Shown here: positions 8,813 through 17,441 of the stretch, piece after piece | Layout: each line of letters starts with the position of its first letter | Position numbering within the stretch: the stretch's first letter is position 1 | Assembly (NCBI RefSeq): GCF_001724815.1 | Contig: NZ_MEDO01000004.1 | Location: 31,973-95,972 of the forward strand | From: Arenimonas sp. SCN 70-307 | Lineage (GTDB): Bacteria > Pseudomonadota > Gammaproteobacteria > Xanthomonadales > Xanthomonadaceae | Reading direction: 5' to 3' | Length of the DNA: 64,000 bases | The notes under the pieces: model-generated | Seen by the model: only the letters and a program-made list of their open reading frames with translations | The model's database searches: none | What the model was told of the DNA's origin: nothing | Program-made: the position numbers and the translations under genes

Positions 8813-9270
8813 CGCCAGCCTGGCGCATCCGTCCCGCGGGCGTGGCCGACGTGCCGCGCCTGCGCGACTGGGCCGTGGCCATGGCCCGCGAAACCGAAGA
8901 CAAGGCGCTCGACCCGGCCACGGTCGAGGCCGGCATCCGCGCAGTGCTCGAGGAGCCGCGGCGCGGCGCCTATTTCGTCGCCGAGCGCGAGGGCGTGCCG
9001 GGCGGCACGCTGATGCTCACCTACGAGTGGAGCGACTGGCGCAACGGCGACTGGTGGTGGATCCAGAGCGTGTACGTCGATCCGGCCTGTCGCCGCCAGG
9101 GCTGCTACGCCGCGCTTTACCGCCACGTGTCCGAAGCCGCGAAGGCCACGCCCGGCGTGTGCGGGCTGCGCCTGTACGTCGAGCACCACAACGCCGCCGC
9201 GCAGCGCACCTACGAATCGCTGGGCATGGCCGACGCCGGCTACCGCATGTACGAGGCGCCGACGCGCTGA
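8809..9270 (+). CDS. GNAT family N-acetyltransferase
   Basis: 153-aa acetyl-CoA-dependent transferase. The GNAT core is clear: a beta-strand WWIQSVYVDPACRRQGCYAA carries the acetyl-CoA-binding motif (R/Q-x-x-G-x-A, here RRQGCYA), followed by helix LYRHVSEAAKA, strand GLRLYVEHHN and motif B NAAAQRTYESLGM. The acceptor is not predictable. It starts with GTG overlapping the sodC stop (GTGA, 8809-8812) and so is probably translated from the sodC message. The next gene is convergent, ending 7 bp downstream. Confidence 0.85.
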   Translation: MTPAWRIRPAGVADVPRLRDWAVAMARETEDKALDPATVEAGIRAVLEEPRRGAYFVAEREGVPGGTLMLTYEWSDWRNGDWWWIQSVYVDPACRRQGCYAALYRHVSEAAKATPGVCGLRLYVEHHNAAAQRTYESLGMADAGYRMYEAPTR

Positions 9271-9277
9271 GCCCGGC

Positions 9278-11494
9278 TCAGCGCGCGCGACCCAGCTCGA
9301 GCAGGAAGATGCCCTCGCCGCCTTCGCGGATGCCGTAGCCCAGCTGCAGCGGGCCGAGCCAGGAATCGAAGCCGAAATAGACGCTGCCGTGCAGCTCCGA
9401 CTCGCCGTCGTCCAGGTCCTGGCCGGTGCCCCAGATGCGCCCGTATTCCACCGTGCCGCCCAGCACCGCCGGCCGGCCCAGCACGCGGCCCAGCTCCCAG
9501 GTGTAGCCGCCGTAGGCCAGGGCGTAGTTCTCCGCCAGGCGCTCGTTGGGGCGGTAGCCGGCGAAACGGGTCAGGCCGCCGAGCCGGAACAGGCCGGGCA
9601 GCGAAACGAGGTCGTCGCTGCTGGTGTGCCAGCGCAGGCCGCCGAAGCCCGAATGCCGGCCGATGGCGCCGGCGCCGATCAGGTCGAAGTTGAACTGTTC
9701 GTAGTTGGTGTCGGCACCGAGCGCCTCGCGCGCCACCACCACCGAGGCCGTGGCCTGCACGCCCTGGCGCGGCAGGTAGCTCGAGTCGATGCGGTCGTAG
9801 GTGTAGGCCAGCTCGGCCTCGCCCTGGTTCCATCCCAGGCCATCGAACAGGGGCTCGCCCAGGTCCAGGCGGATGTCGCCGGTGCGACGGCGCAGGCCGA
9901 CCGTGGCGGCGCCGAAGTTGCCGTACTCGCGGCCCAGCATCACTTCGCCGCCGTAGTTGGGCGCGCGGTAGTTGGCCAGGCGCTCGCCGTTGCCGTTGAA
10001 CAGGCCGAAGCGCGGGCTTTCGTAGCTCGCCTGCGCCACCAGGAACCAGTCGCCCTGGCGGCCCAGCGGCTGGTAGTAGTCCAGCAGCAGGCCGGGTTCG
10101 TCGCCCAGCTGCAGCAGGCCGCGCAGCTCGCCGCCGAGCGGGTTCACCGGCGCGCGCATCACGCCGGCGCGCAGGTTGACGAAGAAGTCGCCGCTGAAGT
10201 CGGAGTACAGGCTCAGGCCGGTCTCGAGGTAGTTCGGGCCGTGGCGGTGCGGCACCACGGTGACGAGCAGGCCGTTGCTGCCGTTCTCCTCGATCAGGTC
10301 GTAGGACACCTGGTCGAGCGTGGCCAGGCCGTGGATGGCCTGCAGGTTCTTCTCCAAGCGCGCGGTGTCGAGCGGCTGGCCGGGCGCGATGTCGATGCGG
10401 CTGAGCAGGAAGGTGTCGTCGTAGCGGCTGCGGTTGTCCAGGCGCACGAAGTGCACCACCGGCGGCTCGCGCGAGGGCTGCCTGGCCGACGCCAGGCGCG
10501 CTTCGTGCGCCGCGGCGTCCAGGCCCAGGGCCGCCAGCCGCGGGCGCACCGCGTCCAGGCTTTCCTCGCCGATGCGCAGCGCCTGTTCGAACTTGGCGAA
10601 GTCGGCCGTGCCCACGTCGGCGCCCAGTGCCGGCCGCACCAGCACGTCGTCCGGGCCGAGCGTGCGCGCCTGCGCATCGGTGCCGCCGACGGTCATGAAG
10701 CCGCTGATCTGGTCGATGATCTGCACCAGCCCGGCCGATTCATCGAGCTTGGCCAGCGGCGTGCCCACGTCCACGGCGATGACGATGTCGGCGCCCATCG
10801 CGCGCACCACGTCCACCGGCAGCTGGTTGGCCAGGCCGCCGTCGATGAGCACGCGCTCGCCCAGCACCACCGGCTTGAACACGCCGGGGATGGACAGGCT
10901 GGCGCGCATCGCCATCGCCAGGTTGCCTTCGCCCAGCACCACGGTCTGGCCGGTGTTGAGGTCGGTGGCGACGGCGCGGTAGGGAATCGGCAGCTCGTCG
11001 AAGTCCTTCGAAAAACCGACCGGCTGCGTCAGGCGCTCGAGCAGCAGCGTGACGCGCTGGCCCGAGAGCACGCCGGCGGGCAGCTTGATGCCGGTGTTGC
11101 CGATGCCCGGCCGCGCCGGCAGCAGGGCCAGGTCGTCGTCGCGCTTGCGGCGGAAGCTGCGGTCGGGGCGGCTGACGCTGTCGCGGAACACCGCCGACCA
11201 GTCCAGTGCGCGCATCTCGCGCTCCAGCGCGTCGGCGTCCATGCCCGAGGCGTAGAGGCCGCCGACGATCGCGCCCATCGAGGTGCCGGCGATGCAATCC
11301 ACCGGCACCTTCAGGCGCTCGAGCTCGCGCAGCACGGCCACGTGGGCGAAGCCGCGCGCACCACCGCCGCCCAGCACCAGGCCGATGCGCGGACGGTCGG
11401 GATCGCCGCCGCCGGCGCGGCAGGGCAGCACGTCGTCGGCCGCGGCCGGCAGGGCGGCCGCCAACAGCAGCAGGAAGGACAGGAACGCGCGCAT
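9278..11494 (-). CDS. Patatin-like phospholipase autotransporter (type Vd, PlpD-like)
   Basis: 738-aa secreted lipase fused to its own transporter. Residues 1-19 are a signal peptide. The patatin domain follows with oxyanion loop GGGGARG (about 42-48), nucleophile GTSMG (S72) and catalytic aspartate in IDGG (D218). A POTRA-like segment (about 345-420) precedes a C-terminal BamA/TamA-type 16-strand barrel (about 430-738). This order matches Pseudomonas aeruginosa PlpD, in which the patatin domain reaches the cell surface. All catalytic residues are intact. It stands alone, convergent with the sodC-GNAT pair. Confidence 0.88.
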   Translation of the reverse strand: MRAFLSFLLLLAAALPAAADDVLPCRAGGGDPDRPRIGLVLGGGGARGFAHVAVLRELERLKVPVDCIAGTSMGAIVGGLYASGMDADALEREMRALDWSAVFRDSVSRPDRSFRRKRDDDLALLPARPGIGNTGIKLPAGVLSGQRVTLLLERLTQPVGFSKDFDELPIPYRAVATDLNTGQTVVLGEGNLAMAMRASLSIPGVFKPVVLGERVLIDGGLANQLPVDVVRAMGADIVIAVDVGTPLAKLDESAGLVQIIDQISGFMTVGGTDAQARTLGPDDVLVRPALGADVGTADFAKFEQALRIGEESLDAVRPRLAALGLDAAAHEARLASARQPSREPPVVHFVRLDNRSRYDDTFLLSRIDIAPGQPLDTARLEKNLQAIHGLATLDQVSYDLIEENGSNGLLVTVVPHRHGPNYLETGLSLYSDFSGDFFVNLRAGVMRAPVNPLGGELRGLLQLGDEPGLLLDYYQPLGRQGDWFLVAQASYESPRFGLFNGNGERLANYRAPNYGGEVMLGREYGNFGAATVGLRRRTGDIRLDLGEPLFDGLGWNQGEAELAYTYDRIDSSYLPRQGVQATASVVVAREALGADTNYEQFNFDLIGAGAIGRHSGFGGLRWHTSSDDLVSLPGLFRLGGLTRFAGYRPNERLAENYALAYGGYTWELGRVLGRPAVLGGTVEYGRIWGTGQDLDDGESELHGSVYFGFDSWLGPLQLGYGIREGGEGIFLLELGRAR

Positions 11495-11555
11495 CCGGGC
11501 AAGCCTCGTCGCCGGCGGGGGCCGGCCTTGGCCGCAGTCTATCGGCGCGCGATGT

Positions 11556-12431
11556 TTATTCGGCGAGAACCGTGCGTGGGTCGCGCCCGGCCGGGCAGTG
11601 GTCGAAGGTGACCGGCACGCCGTGCGCGCCGAGCACCGCGGCCAGCTGGCGCTGGCGCATCTGGAAGCGGTCGAAGGCGCGCGAGAGACGCTCGGCGTCG
11701 GCTCCGGCCGGCGCGAAGCCGCCCTCGGCCCAGGCGTCGATGTCGAGCAGGGCCATGCGCACGCCGCCGTTTTCGTACACGGCCAGCGGCTCGGGCGGGG
11801 TGTCGAGCCACTGCACGTCCCCGGGCGAAAGCAGCGCGGCCTCGAGCAGCGGCCACAGCGGGGCGAGGCCCGCGTGTTCGTACTGCATGGCCATCATCGC
11901 GGCCAGGTCGTTGAGCGTAAGCAGGCGCGCGTGCTCCACCGGCACCGCGAAGCCCGACTGCGCCAGCAGCGCGGTGTCGGCGCCGGCCATGCCGGTGTCG
12001 AGCAGCACCTGTTCCAGGCGCTCGCCCACCGGCGCCACGGCCTCGGGCGCGCCGCGCAGCAGCACCGGCAGCAGCTTGAGCGGGCCACCGGCGAATTCCG
12101 CCGACGGGCGCAGCGATTCGGGCAGGCCGGCGCCGTCGGCGCCGAAGCCCACCACCCGGCCGCCGGCGGCACCGGGTGCGCGCGCCACCAGGCGCTCGAG
12201 TTCGGCGTGCAGCGGCCAGCCCGGGCGCAGCAGTTCCACCGGGTCGAACAGGCCGGCCACCAGGGCGAGGTCGAGCCCGGCGGCCTCGGGCACCAGCCTG
12301 GCCAGGTCGCGCGCCACCAGGCCGGCCAGCTCGCCGGCCGCAGCCACGTCCAGCGCGGTCTTCCCGGGCTCGGCGCCGGGCGCCAGTTCGAGCGCGAGGG
12401 CGGCCAGGACGCTCAGTTCGGGCTTGGACAT
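11556..12431 (-). CDS. Conserved hypothetical protein divergent from fadI
   Basis: 291-aa protein without signal peptide or membrane segment. It is rich in Ala, Leu, Gly and Pro and largely helical; I recognise no catalytic motif. The ATG at 12429-12431 is used (MSKPELSVLAALALEL), because the longer open frame upstream runs antisense through fadI. It is divergent from fadI across a 60-bp gap containing the palindrome 12452-12472, whose right half supplies a TATGAT -10 box for this gene. Shared regulation with the thiolase is therefore likely, but no link to fatty-acid metabolism can be read from the protein itself. Confidence 0.6.
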   Translation of the reverse strand: MSKPELSVLAALALELAPGAEPGKTALDVAAAGELAGLVARDLARLVPEAAGLDLALVAGLFDPVELLRPGWPLHAELERLVARAPGAAGGRVVGFGADGAGLPESLRPSAEFAGGPLKLLPVLLRGAPEAVAPVGERLEQVLLDTGMAGADTALLAQSGFAVPVEHARLLTLNDLAAMMAMQYEHAGLAPLWPLLEAALLSPGDVQWLDTPPEPLAVYENGGVRMALLDIDAWAEGGFAPAGADAERLSRAFDRFQMRQRQLAAVLGAHGVPVTFDHCPAGRDPRTVLAE

Positions 12432-12451
12432 ACGGTGGCGTGCGGTGTCGG

Positions 12452-12472
12452 GGTATGATCCGACATCATACC
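12452..12472. promoter_or_regulatory. Palindromic operator with two divergent -10 boxes
   Basis: GGTATGAT (12452-12459) and ATCATACC (12465-12472) form a perfect 8-bp inverted repeat with a 5-bp centre. Each arm contains TATGAT in the orientation of a -10 box: 12454-12459 for fadI and 12470-12465 for the divergent gene. A repressor bound here would block both promoters at once. The sequence does not resemble the FadR or PsrA sites I know. Confidence 0.6.
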
Positions 12473-12491
12473 TTCCACGTCGGAGTGACCG

Positions 12492-13769
12492 ATGTCGCCT
12501 TCCCGTCGCGTCGCCATCCTGGGCGGCGTCCGCATTCCCTTCGTACGCAACAACACCGCCTACCACGACGTGGGCAACCTGGGCATGTCGATCAAGGCCC
12601 TGGGCGCCCTGGTCGAGAAGTTCGGCCTGCACGGCCAGCAGCTCGGCGAAGTGGCGATGGGCGCGGTGCTCAAGCACAGCAGCGACTGGAACATCGGCCG
12701 CGAGGCCACGCTCAGCTCGGGCCTGTCGCCGGCCACGCCGGGCATCACGCTCCAGCGCGCCTGCGGCACTTCGCTCGACACCGTGATCACGGTGGCCAAC
12801 AAGATCGCGCTCGGCCAGATCGACGCCGGCATCGGCGGCGGTTCCGACACCACTTCCGACGTGCCGATCGCGGTCAACAAGCGCCTGCGCCGCCGCCTGC
12901 TCGACGCCAACATGGCGCGCAGCTTCGGCGCGCGCCTGAAGGCCTTCAAAGGCTTCAGCTTCAAGGAGCTCAAGCCCGAGTTCCCGGGCGTGGGCGAACC
13001 GCGCACCGGCAAGTCGATGGGCGAACACTGCGAGATGATGGCCAAGGAATGGGGCATCACCCGCGAGGCCCAGGACCAGCTGGCCTACGAGTCGCACACC
13101 AAGGCCGCGATGGCCTACGAGCGCGGCTTCTTCCGCGACCTGGTGGTGCCTTTCCGCGGCGTCGAGCGCGACAACATCCTGCGCCCCGACACTACCGTCG
13201 AGAAGCTCGCCACGCTCAAGCCCGCCTTCGACAAGACCTCGGGCAAGGGCACGCTGACCGCCGGCAATTCCACCCCGCTCACCGACGGCGCCTCGGCGGC
13301 GCTGCTGGCCAGCGAGGAGTGGGCCGCCGCGCACGGGCTCGAGGTGCAGGCCTACCTGCGCGACGCCCAGGTGGCCGCCGTTGATTTCGTGCACGGCGAA
13401 GGCCTGCTGATGGCGCCGTGCTGGGCCGTGGCCCAGCTGCTCCAGCGCAACAAGCTCTCGCTGCAGGATTTCGACTTCTACGAGATCCACGAAGCCTTCG
13501 CGGCGCAGGTGCTGTGCACGCTCAAGGCCTGGGAAGACCCGGTCTTCTGCAAGGAAAAGCTCGGCCTCGACGCGCCCCTGGGTTCGATCGACCGCAGCAA
13601 GCTCAACGTCGTCGGCAGCTCGCTGGCCGTGGGCCACCCCTTCGCCGCCACCGGCGCGCGCATCGTCGCCACCGCCGCCAAGCTGCTCAAGGAAAAGGGT
13701 TCGGGCCGCGTGCTGATCTCGGTGTGCACCGCCGGCGGCATGGGCGTCGCCGCCATCGTCGAGCGCTGA
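12492..13769 (+). CDS. fadI: 3-ketoacyl-CoA thiolase FadI-type (acetyl-CoA C-acyltransferase)
   Basis: 425-aa thiolase for the last step of fatty-acid beta-oxidation, splitting 3-ketoacyl-CoA with CoA to release acetyl-CoA. Catalytic residues are present: the acylated Cys in LQRACGTSLD (C91), the histidine of EIHEAFAAQ, the histidine of AVGHPFAATG, and the second Cys in SVCTAGGMG (C412). Length and the Arg-rich insertion (KRLRRRLLDANMARSFGARL) fit the FadI branch rather than FadA. No fadJ-like subunit lies nearby in the window. The gene ends 2 bp before palindrome 13772-13856. Confidence 0.88.
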   Translation: MSPSRRVAILGGVRIPFVRNNTAYHDVGNLGMSIKALGALVEKFGLHGQQLGEVAMGAVLKHSSDWNIGREATLSSGLSPATPGITLQRACGTSLDTVITVANKIALGQIDAGIGGGSDTTSDVPIAVNKRLRRRLLDANMARSFGARLKAFKGFSFKELKPEFPGVGEPRTGKSMGEHCEMMAKEWGITREAQDQLAYESHTKAAMAYERGFFRDLVVPFRGVERDNILRPDTTVEKLATLKPAFDKTSGKGTLTAGNSTPLTDGASAALLASEEWAAAHGLEVQAYLRDAQVAAVDFVHGEGLLMAPCWAVAQLLQRNKLSLQDFDFYEIHEAFAAQVLCTLKAWEDPVFCKEKLGLDAPLGSIDRSKLNVVGSSLAVGHPFAATGARIVATAAKLLKEKGSGRVLISVCTAGGMGVAAIVER

Positions 13770-13771
13770 GC

Positions 13772-13856
13772 AGGCACAAGAAACGGGGTCAGGTTCACTT
13801 ATTTCCCGGGGCAACGCCCCGGGAAATAAGTGAACCTGACCCCGTTTCTTGTGCCT
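13772..13856. repeat. REP-like palindrome, family A (copy 1)
   Basis: A perfect 41-bp inverted repeat (13772-13812 / 13816-13856) with a 3-base loop AAC. Each arm reads from the outside AGGCACAAGAAAC, then the family core GGGGTCAGGTTCACTT, then ATTTCCCGGGGC. It fills the gap between the convergent fadI and hemY genes and supplies two bases of the hemY stop codon (13855-13857). No T-tract follows, so it is not a standard terminator, though the hairpin could protect the 3' ends of both mRNAs. Confidence 0.9.
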
Positions 13857-15102
13857 AAGGCGGCAGCAGCGGGATGCCGTGGGCGTTGCGGACTTCCGCC
13901 ACGGCCTGGTCGGCGATCTGCTCGCGCAGGCTGCGGCCGCCGAGCGCCAGCGGCGGTTCGCCGCGGGCCACGCGCAGGGCGTTGGCGTAGGCGATCTGCG
14001 CCTTGCCGGCGTCGCCCTGGGCGGTGAACACGTGGCCCAGGCTTTCCCAGGCGTCGGGACCGGCGCCCTGGGCGAGCGCGCGGTGCAGGAAATCCTCGGC
14101 CTTGCCCCACAGCTGCTGCGCGCGGCACAGGCAGCCCAGCGCGGTCAGCAGGCCGGGACTGGACGGATGCTGGGCCAGCCAGGCTTCGGCCCGGCCCAGG
14201 CGCTGGCCATCGCGGCCCGGCGGCAGGCGGCCGTACAGCGCGGCAAGTGATTCGTCCCAGTTGGCTTCGAGCGCGTCGGCCACGGCGTGCGCACCGGCAT
14301 CCTCCAGGCCCAGCGGCGCCGCGCGCAGCGCGAAGGCGGACGCCACCGGCGCGCTGGTCTTGAGCGGCTGCGGCAGCGCGTGCCAGCGCTGCTGCAGCTC
14401 GTCGGCCTGCGCCGCCTGCGCCAGCGTGGCGGCGGCGATGCGGGTTTCGAGCGCCGCCAGCGCCGCGGGCTCCAGCGCCTGGTCGCGGCGCAGCGTGCCC
14501 AGAAGTGCCTGTGCTTCGATGGCGCGGCCCGCGGCCACCAGCGCCTCGGCGCGCAGCACGCCGGCCCGCGGCGAGTTCGCGCCGGGCTGGCCGCCCAGGG
14601 CTTCCAGCGCTTCGCTGGCCTTGCCCTGGCCGAGCAGGCGCTCGGCCTGGTCGAGCGCGGCGGCGCTGGCGTCATGCGCCAGCAGCGCGGCGTGGTGTCG
14701 GGCCACGGCCTCGGCGTCGCCGCGCGCGGCCGCGGCGCGGCGCGCGCCCAGCAGCGCCGGCGTGCGCAGCTCCTTGTCGGCGGCGGCCTTGGCCAGCAGC
14801 TGCTCCGCGCGCTGCCAGCGGCCCTGGTGCAGGGCCTCGAGGCCGCTCACCAGGCGGTTGCGCGCCAGCCGGTGCGCGTGCCGCCGCCAGGCCCGGAAGG
14901 GCAGGCGCAGTAGCCACCACAGCGACCACAGCGCGAACCACAGCAGGCCCCAGGCCAGCACGAAATACGCCAGGGTGGTGGTGTAGGTCAGGCCGCGGAA
15001 GCGCACCACCACGTCGCCCAGGTCCTGCGAGAACCAGTGCCAGCCCAGCGCGCCCAGCACCGCCAGCGCCAGCCACCACAGCAGGCTGCGGTAGAGGTTC
15101 AT
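13855..15102 (-). CDS. hemY: HemY, heme-biosynthesis-associated TPR membrane protein
   Basis: 415-aa inner-membrane protein of the proteobacterial HemY family (unrelated to protoporphyrinogen oxidase). Two N-terminal hydrophobic segments (about 7-25 and 42-66, the latter LAYFVLAWGLLWFALWSLWW) are followed by a long Ala-rich helical region of TPR-like repeats, seen in [18 protein letters not shown] and AWESLGHVFTAQGDAGKAQI. Its exact role in tetrapyrrole synthesis is not settled. The start ATG at 15100-15102 overlaps the hemX stop by 4 bp. The TAG stop (13855-13857) sits on the edge of palindrome 13772-13856. Confidence 0.85.
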   Translation of the reverse strand: MNLYRSLLWWLALAVLGALGWHWFSQDLGDVVVRFRGLTYTTTLAYFVLAWGLLWFALWSLWWLLRLPFRAWRRHAHRLARNRLVSGLEALHQGRWQRAEQLLAKAAADKELRTPALLGARRAAAARGDAEAVARHHAALLAHDASAAALDQAERLLGQGKASEALEALGGQPGANSPRAGVLRAEALVAAGRAIEAQALLGTLRRDQALEPAALAALETRIAAATLAQAAQADELQQRWHALPQPLKTSAPVASAFALRAAPLGLEDAGAHAVADALEANWDESLAALYGRLPPGRDGQRLGRAEAWLAQHPSSPGLLTALGCLCRAQQLWGKAEDFLHRALAQGAGPDAWESLGHVFTAQGDAGKAQIAYANALRVARGEPPLALGGRSLREQIADQAVAEVRNAHGIPLLPP

Positions 15103-16121
15103 GGCGCGCCGCGGCCCCGGCGCAGGTCGCGCAGCTGCTGCAGGGCCGCGCCCTGGTCGGGCAGGGCCGGCGCCAGCGACTGGCCGGACAGCGCCGACAG
15201 GCGCTCGCGGCGCTCGCGCAGCAGCGCGTCGTCGGCATACAGCCGCTGCAACCACTGGTCGATGCGCACCAGGCTGGCCTGGAAGGACGGGTCGTCGCGG
15301 CGCTCCATGGCGGTGCGCGCCAAGGCGAGTTCCAGCGCCAGCGTCGCTTCGCCGGTGGCGCGGTCGGCCGGGGAAATCAGGTCCTGGCTCGAGCTCGGGC
15401 GCACCTGCACCACGGCGTCGAGCACGCGGCGCCAGCCACTGCTGCCCTCGCCGGCCGCCGGCGGCGTGCCGGGCGCGCGGCTGGTCAGGCGCGGCAGCGT
15501 GGTTTCGAGCGCGTCGAGTTCGCCGGCTGCCAGCGCACGCGGGTCGTCGGGCAGCGCGCGCAGCGCCGCCAGCTCCTGGGCGATGGTCTGGCGCAGGCTG
15601 ATGAACTGCGGGTCGGTGAGCGGCGCCAGCGCCTGCTGGGCCAGCGCGGTGGCGCGGATCGCGCCCTCCTTGTCGCCGGCCACCACCAGGCGCGCCTGCG
15701 CCAGGCCCAGCAGCAGCTCGACTTCATCCAGGCGCAGCGCCTGCGCGCCTTCGGCGGCCTGGGTGGAGAGCTCGCGCAGGTTTTCCTCGAGGATGGCGGC
15801 GCGCTGGCCCACGCCCAGCACTTCCTCGCGCAGCAGGCCGGTGCGGGCCTGGGTGTCGACCACGCGCTGTTCGATGCCCTGCTGGTTGCGGCGCAGCGAG
15901 GCGACGGCCTGCTCGGCCTCGAGCAGGCGCGCGTCCAGGGCTTCCGGGCTCAGGTCCGGGCCGTCGGCGGGCGTGGCGCCGCGCTGGCTCCACCACCAGG
16001 CGCCGCCGGCGCCCACGGCCACCAGTACCAGCGCGCCAAGCAGCCAGCCGAACAGCCCCGGGCCGCGGCCAGGGGAGCGGGAAATCACGGTCTCGTCTTG
16101 CTCGGTGTCCACGGGGGGCAT
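15099..16121 (-). CDS. hemX: HemX, uroporphyrinogen-III C-methyltransferase-family membrane protein
   Basis: 340-aa protein with a short cytoplasmic N-terminus, one membrane segment (about 22-45, LFGWLLGALVLVAVGAGGAW) and a periplasmic helical domain with a long coiled coil (LLEAEQAVASLRRNQQGIEQ and the following heptads). The order hemD-hemX-hemY is the classic enterobacterial and xanthomonad arrangement. Despite the family name the methyltransferase catalytic residues are absent, and a structural or assembly role is generally assumed. The ATG at 16119-16121 is 23 bp after the hemD stop; the open frame upstream is antisense or out-of-frame hemD sequence. Confidence 0.83.
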   Translation of the reverse strand: MPPVDTEQDETVISRSPGRGPGLFGWLLGALVLVAVGAGGAWWWSQRGATPADGPDLSPEALDARLLEAEQAVASLRRNQQGIEQRVVDTQARTGLLREEVLGVGQRAAILEENLRELSTQAAEGAQALRLDEVELLLGLAQARLVVAGDKEGAIRATALAQQALAPLTDPQFISLRQTIAQELAALRALPDDPRALAAGELDALETTLPRLTSRAPGTPPAAGEGSSGWRRVLDAVVQVRPSSSQDLISPADRATGEATLALELALARTAMERRDDPSFQASLVRIDQWLQRLYADDALLRERRERLSALSGQSLAPALPDQGAALQQLRDLRRGRGAP

Positions 16122-16144
16122 CAACGCGGGAATCGTTGCCAATC

Positions 16145-16921
16145 CTACCGGAAGCGTCCCTGGCCAACATCGGCGGCCAGGGCCCCGAGCATCGTTTCCG
16201 GTGCCGCGCCCGGTGCCAGCACGAGCGCCCGGAAGCCCAGCGCCGCCAGTTGCGCCGCCAGGCGCGGGCTGCTCACCACCGCCGGGCGCGCGCGCAGGGC
16301 CTCGCGGCCCGCTTCGTCGAGGGGTTTCCACAGCCCGTCGAAGGCTTCCGAACTGCTCACCAGCAGCGCCGTCTGCGCCGGCAGCTTGCGCAGGCGGCGC
16401 AGGCGCGCCGCGCGCGGGTGCACGGCCACGCGCTGGTAGACGTTGGCGCGATGGACGGCGGCGCCGCGCTGGGCCAGGGTTTCGGGAATCAGCCCGCGCC
16501 CGCCCGGTGCCGTCAGCAGGCCCACCGCGGACGGCGGCGGCTTGAGCGCAGGCAGCGCGAGCAGCGCTTCGGAATCGGTGCCGCTGTCCGGGAAGGCGGC
16601 GCCCGCCACGCCCGCGCGCTCCAGCGCCGCCGCCGTGCCGGCACCCAGCGCCAGCCAGCGCTGTCCGGGCGCGGCCGCCAGCGCCAGCTGCTGGCTGGCG
16701 AAGCGCACCGCCGCCGGGCTGGTGACCACCACCACCGGGCAGGCCAGGGCGGCGACCAGCGCCGGCCTCGCCGGCAGCGGACGCAGGGCCAGCGTGGACA
16801 CCGACACCACGCCGGCACCGAGCGCCGACGCGGCCCGGCGCACCGGCGCGTGGCTGCCCGAGGGGCGCAGCGAGATGACGTACCATCCCGCCAGCGCTGG
16901 CGCGGACCCGATCTTGTCCAT
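16145..16921 (-). CDS. hemD: Uroporphyrinogen-III synthase
   Basis: 258-aa cytoplasmic enzyme that cyclises hydroxymethylbilane with inversion of ring D, the branch point to heme, siroheme and cobalamin. The family is weakly conserved. Characteristic pieces are VVVTSPAAVRFASQQL (strand and helix of the first domain), LALGAGTAAAL, GLLTAPGGRGLIPETLAQRG, ANVYQR and TALLVSSSEAF. Length is typical. It is the first gene of hemD-hemX-hemY. hemC, often next to it, is not in the window. The start is 38 bp from the divergent thioesterase gene. Confidence 0.87.
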   Translation of the reverse strand: MDKIGSAPALAGWYVISLRPSGSHAPVRRAASALGAGVVSVSTLALRPLPARPALVAALACPVVVVTSPAAVRFASQQLALAAAPGQRWLALGAGTAAALERAGVAGAAFPDSGTDSEALLALPALKPPPSAVGLLTAPGGRGLIPETLAQRGAAVHRANVYQRVAVHPRAARLRRLRKLPAQTALLVSSSEAFDGLWKPLDEAGREALRARPAVVSSPRLAAQLAALGFRALVLAPGAAPETMLGALAADVGQGRFR

Positions 16922-16959
16922 GCCGACAGCTTGGCACAGCCTTCGGGAATCGGCATTGC

Positions 16960-17409
16960 ATGGACCTGCTCGACGAACTCAACGCCCACTACGACGCCAT
17001 GCCGCCGGTGGCGGCGATGCAGGTGCGCGCGGTGCACTACGACGGCCAGCGCCTGCGCCTGCACGCGCCGCTGGCGTGCAACGTCAACGACAAGGCCTGC
17101 GCCTTCGGCGGCAGCCTGGTGAGCCTGATGACCCTGGCCGGCTGGGGCCTGCTGACCCTGCGCCTGCGCGAGGCCGGCATCCAGGCCGAGGTCTACGTGG
17201 CCGACAGCCAGGTGCGCTACCTCGCGCCCGTGTACACCGACCTCGAGGCCGAGGCCTGGCTGGCCCCCGAGGTGGACTGGGACGCGGTGCTGGCGGCCTG
17301 GGCCGCCCGCGGCCGCGCCCGCGCCGGCGTGCTGGCCCGGGTGGCCGGCGCCGACGGTGGCAACGCGGCCGAACTCAGCGGCCGGTTCGCGGCCTTGCGG
17401 CCGGCGTGA
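16960..17409 (+). CDS. Putative thioesterase (YiiD C-terminal domain family)
   Basis: 149-aa protein with a single hot-dog fold like the C-terminal half of E. coli YiiD. The central helix segment ACAFGGSLVSLMTLAGWGLL and the following strand AEVYVADSQVRYLAPVYTD are characteristic of this group. Such proteins probably hydrolyse acyl-CoA or acyl-ACP thioesters; the substrate is unknown. It is divergent from hemD with only 38 bp between starts, and ends 32 bp before the lipoprotein gene. Confidence 0.75.
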   Translation: MDLLDELNAHYDAMPPVAAMQVRAVHYDGQRLRLHAPLACNVNDKACAFGGSLVSLMTLAGWGLLTLRLREAGIQAEVYVADSQVRYLAPVYTDLEAEAWLAPEVDWDAVLAAWAARGRARAGVLARVAGADGGNAAELSGRFAALRPA

Positions 17410-17429
17410 GCACGGCGGCGCGAGGCGGG

Positions 17430-17435
17430 CATAAT
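17430..17435 (+). promoter_or_regulatory. -10 box for a leaderless lipoprotein mRNA
   Basis: CATAAT ends 6 nt before the ATG at 17442, placing the expected transcription start on or beside the start codon. No ribosome-binding site is visible in the six bases between (GCGGCC). Confidence 0.45.
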
Positions 17436-17441
17436 GCGGCC

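Noticed and set aside
13772..13856. Family-A palindrome as a Rho-independent terminator
   Set aside because: The hairpin is strong, but no T-tract follows in either direction, and copies also occur in divergent promoter gaps where a terminator makes no sense.
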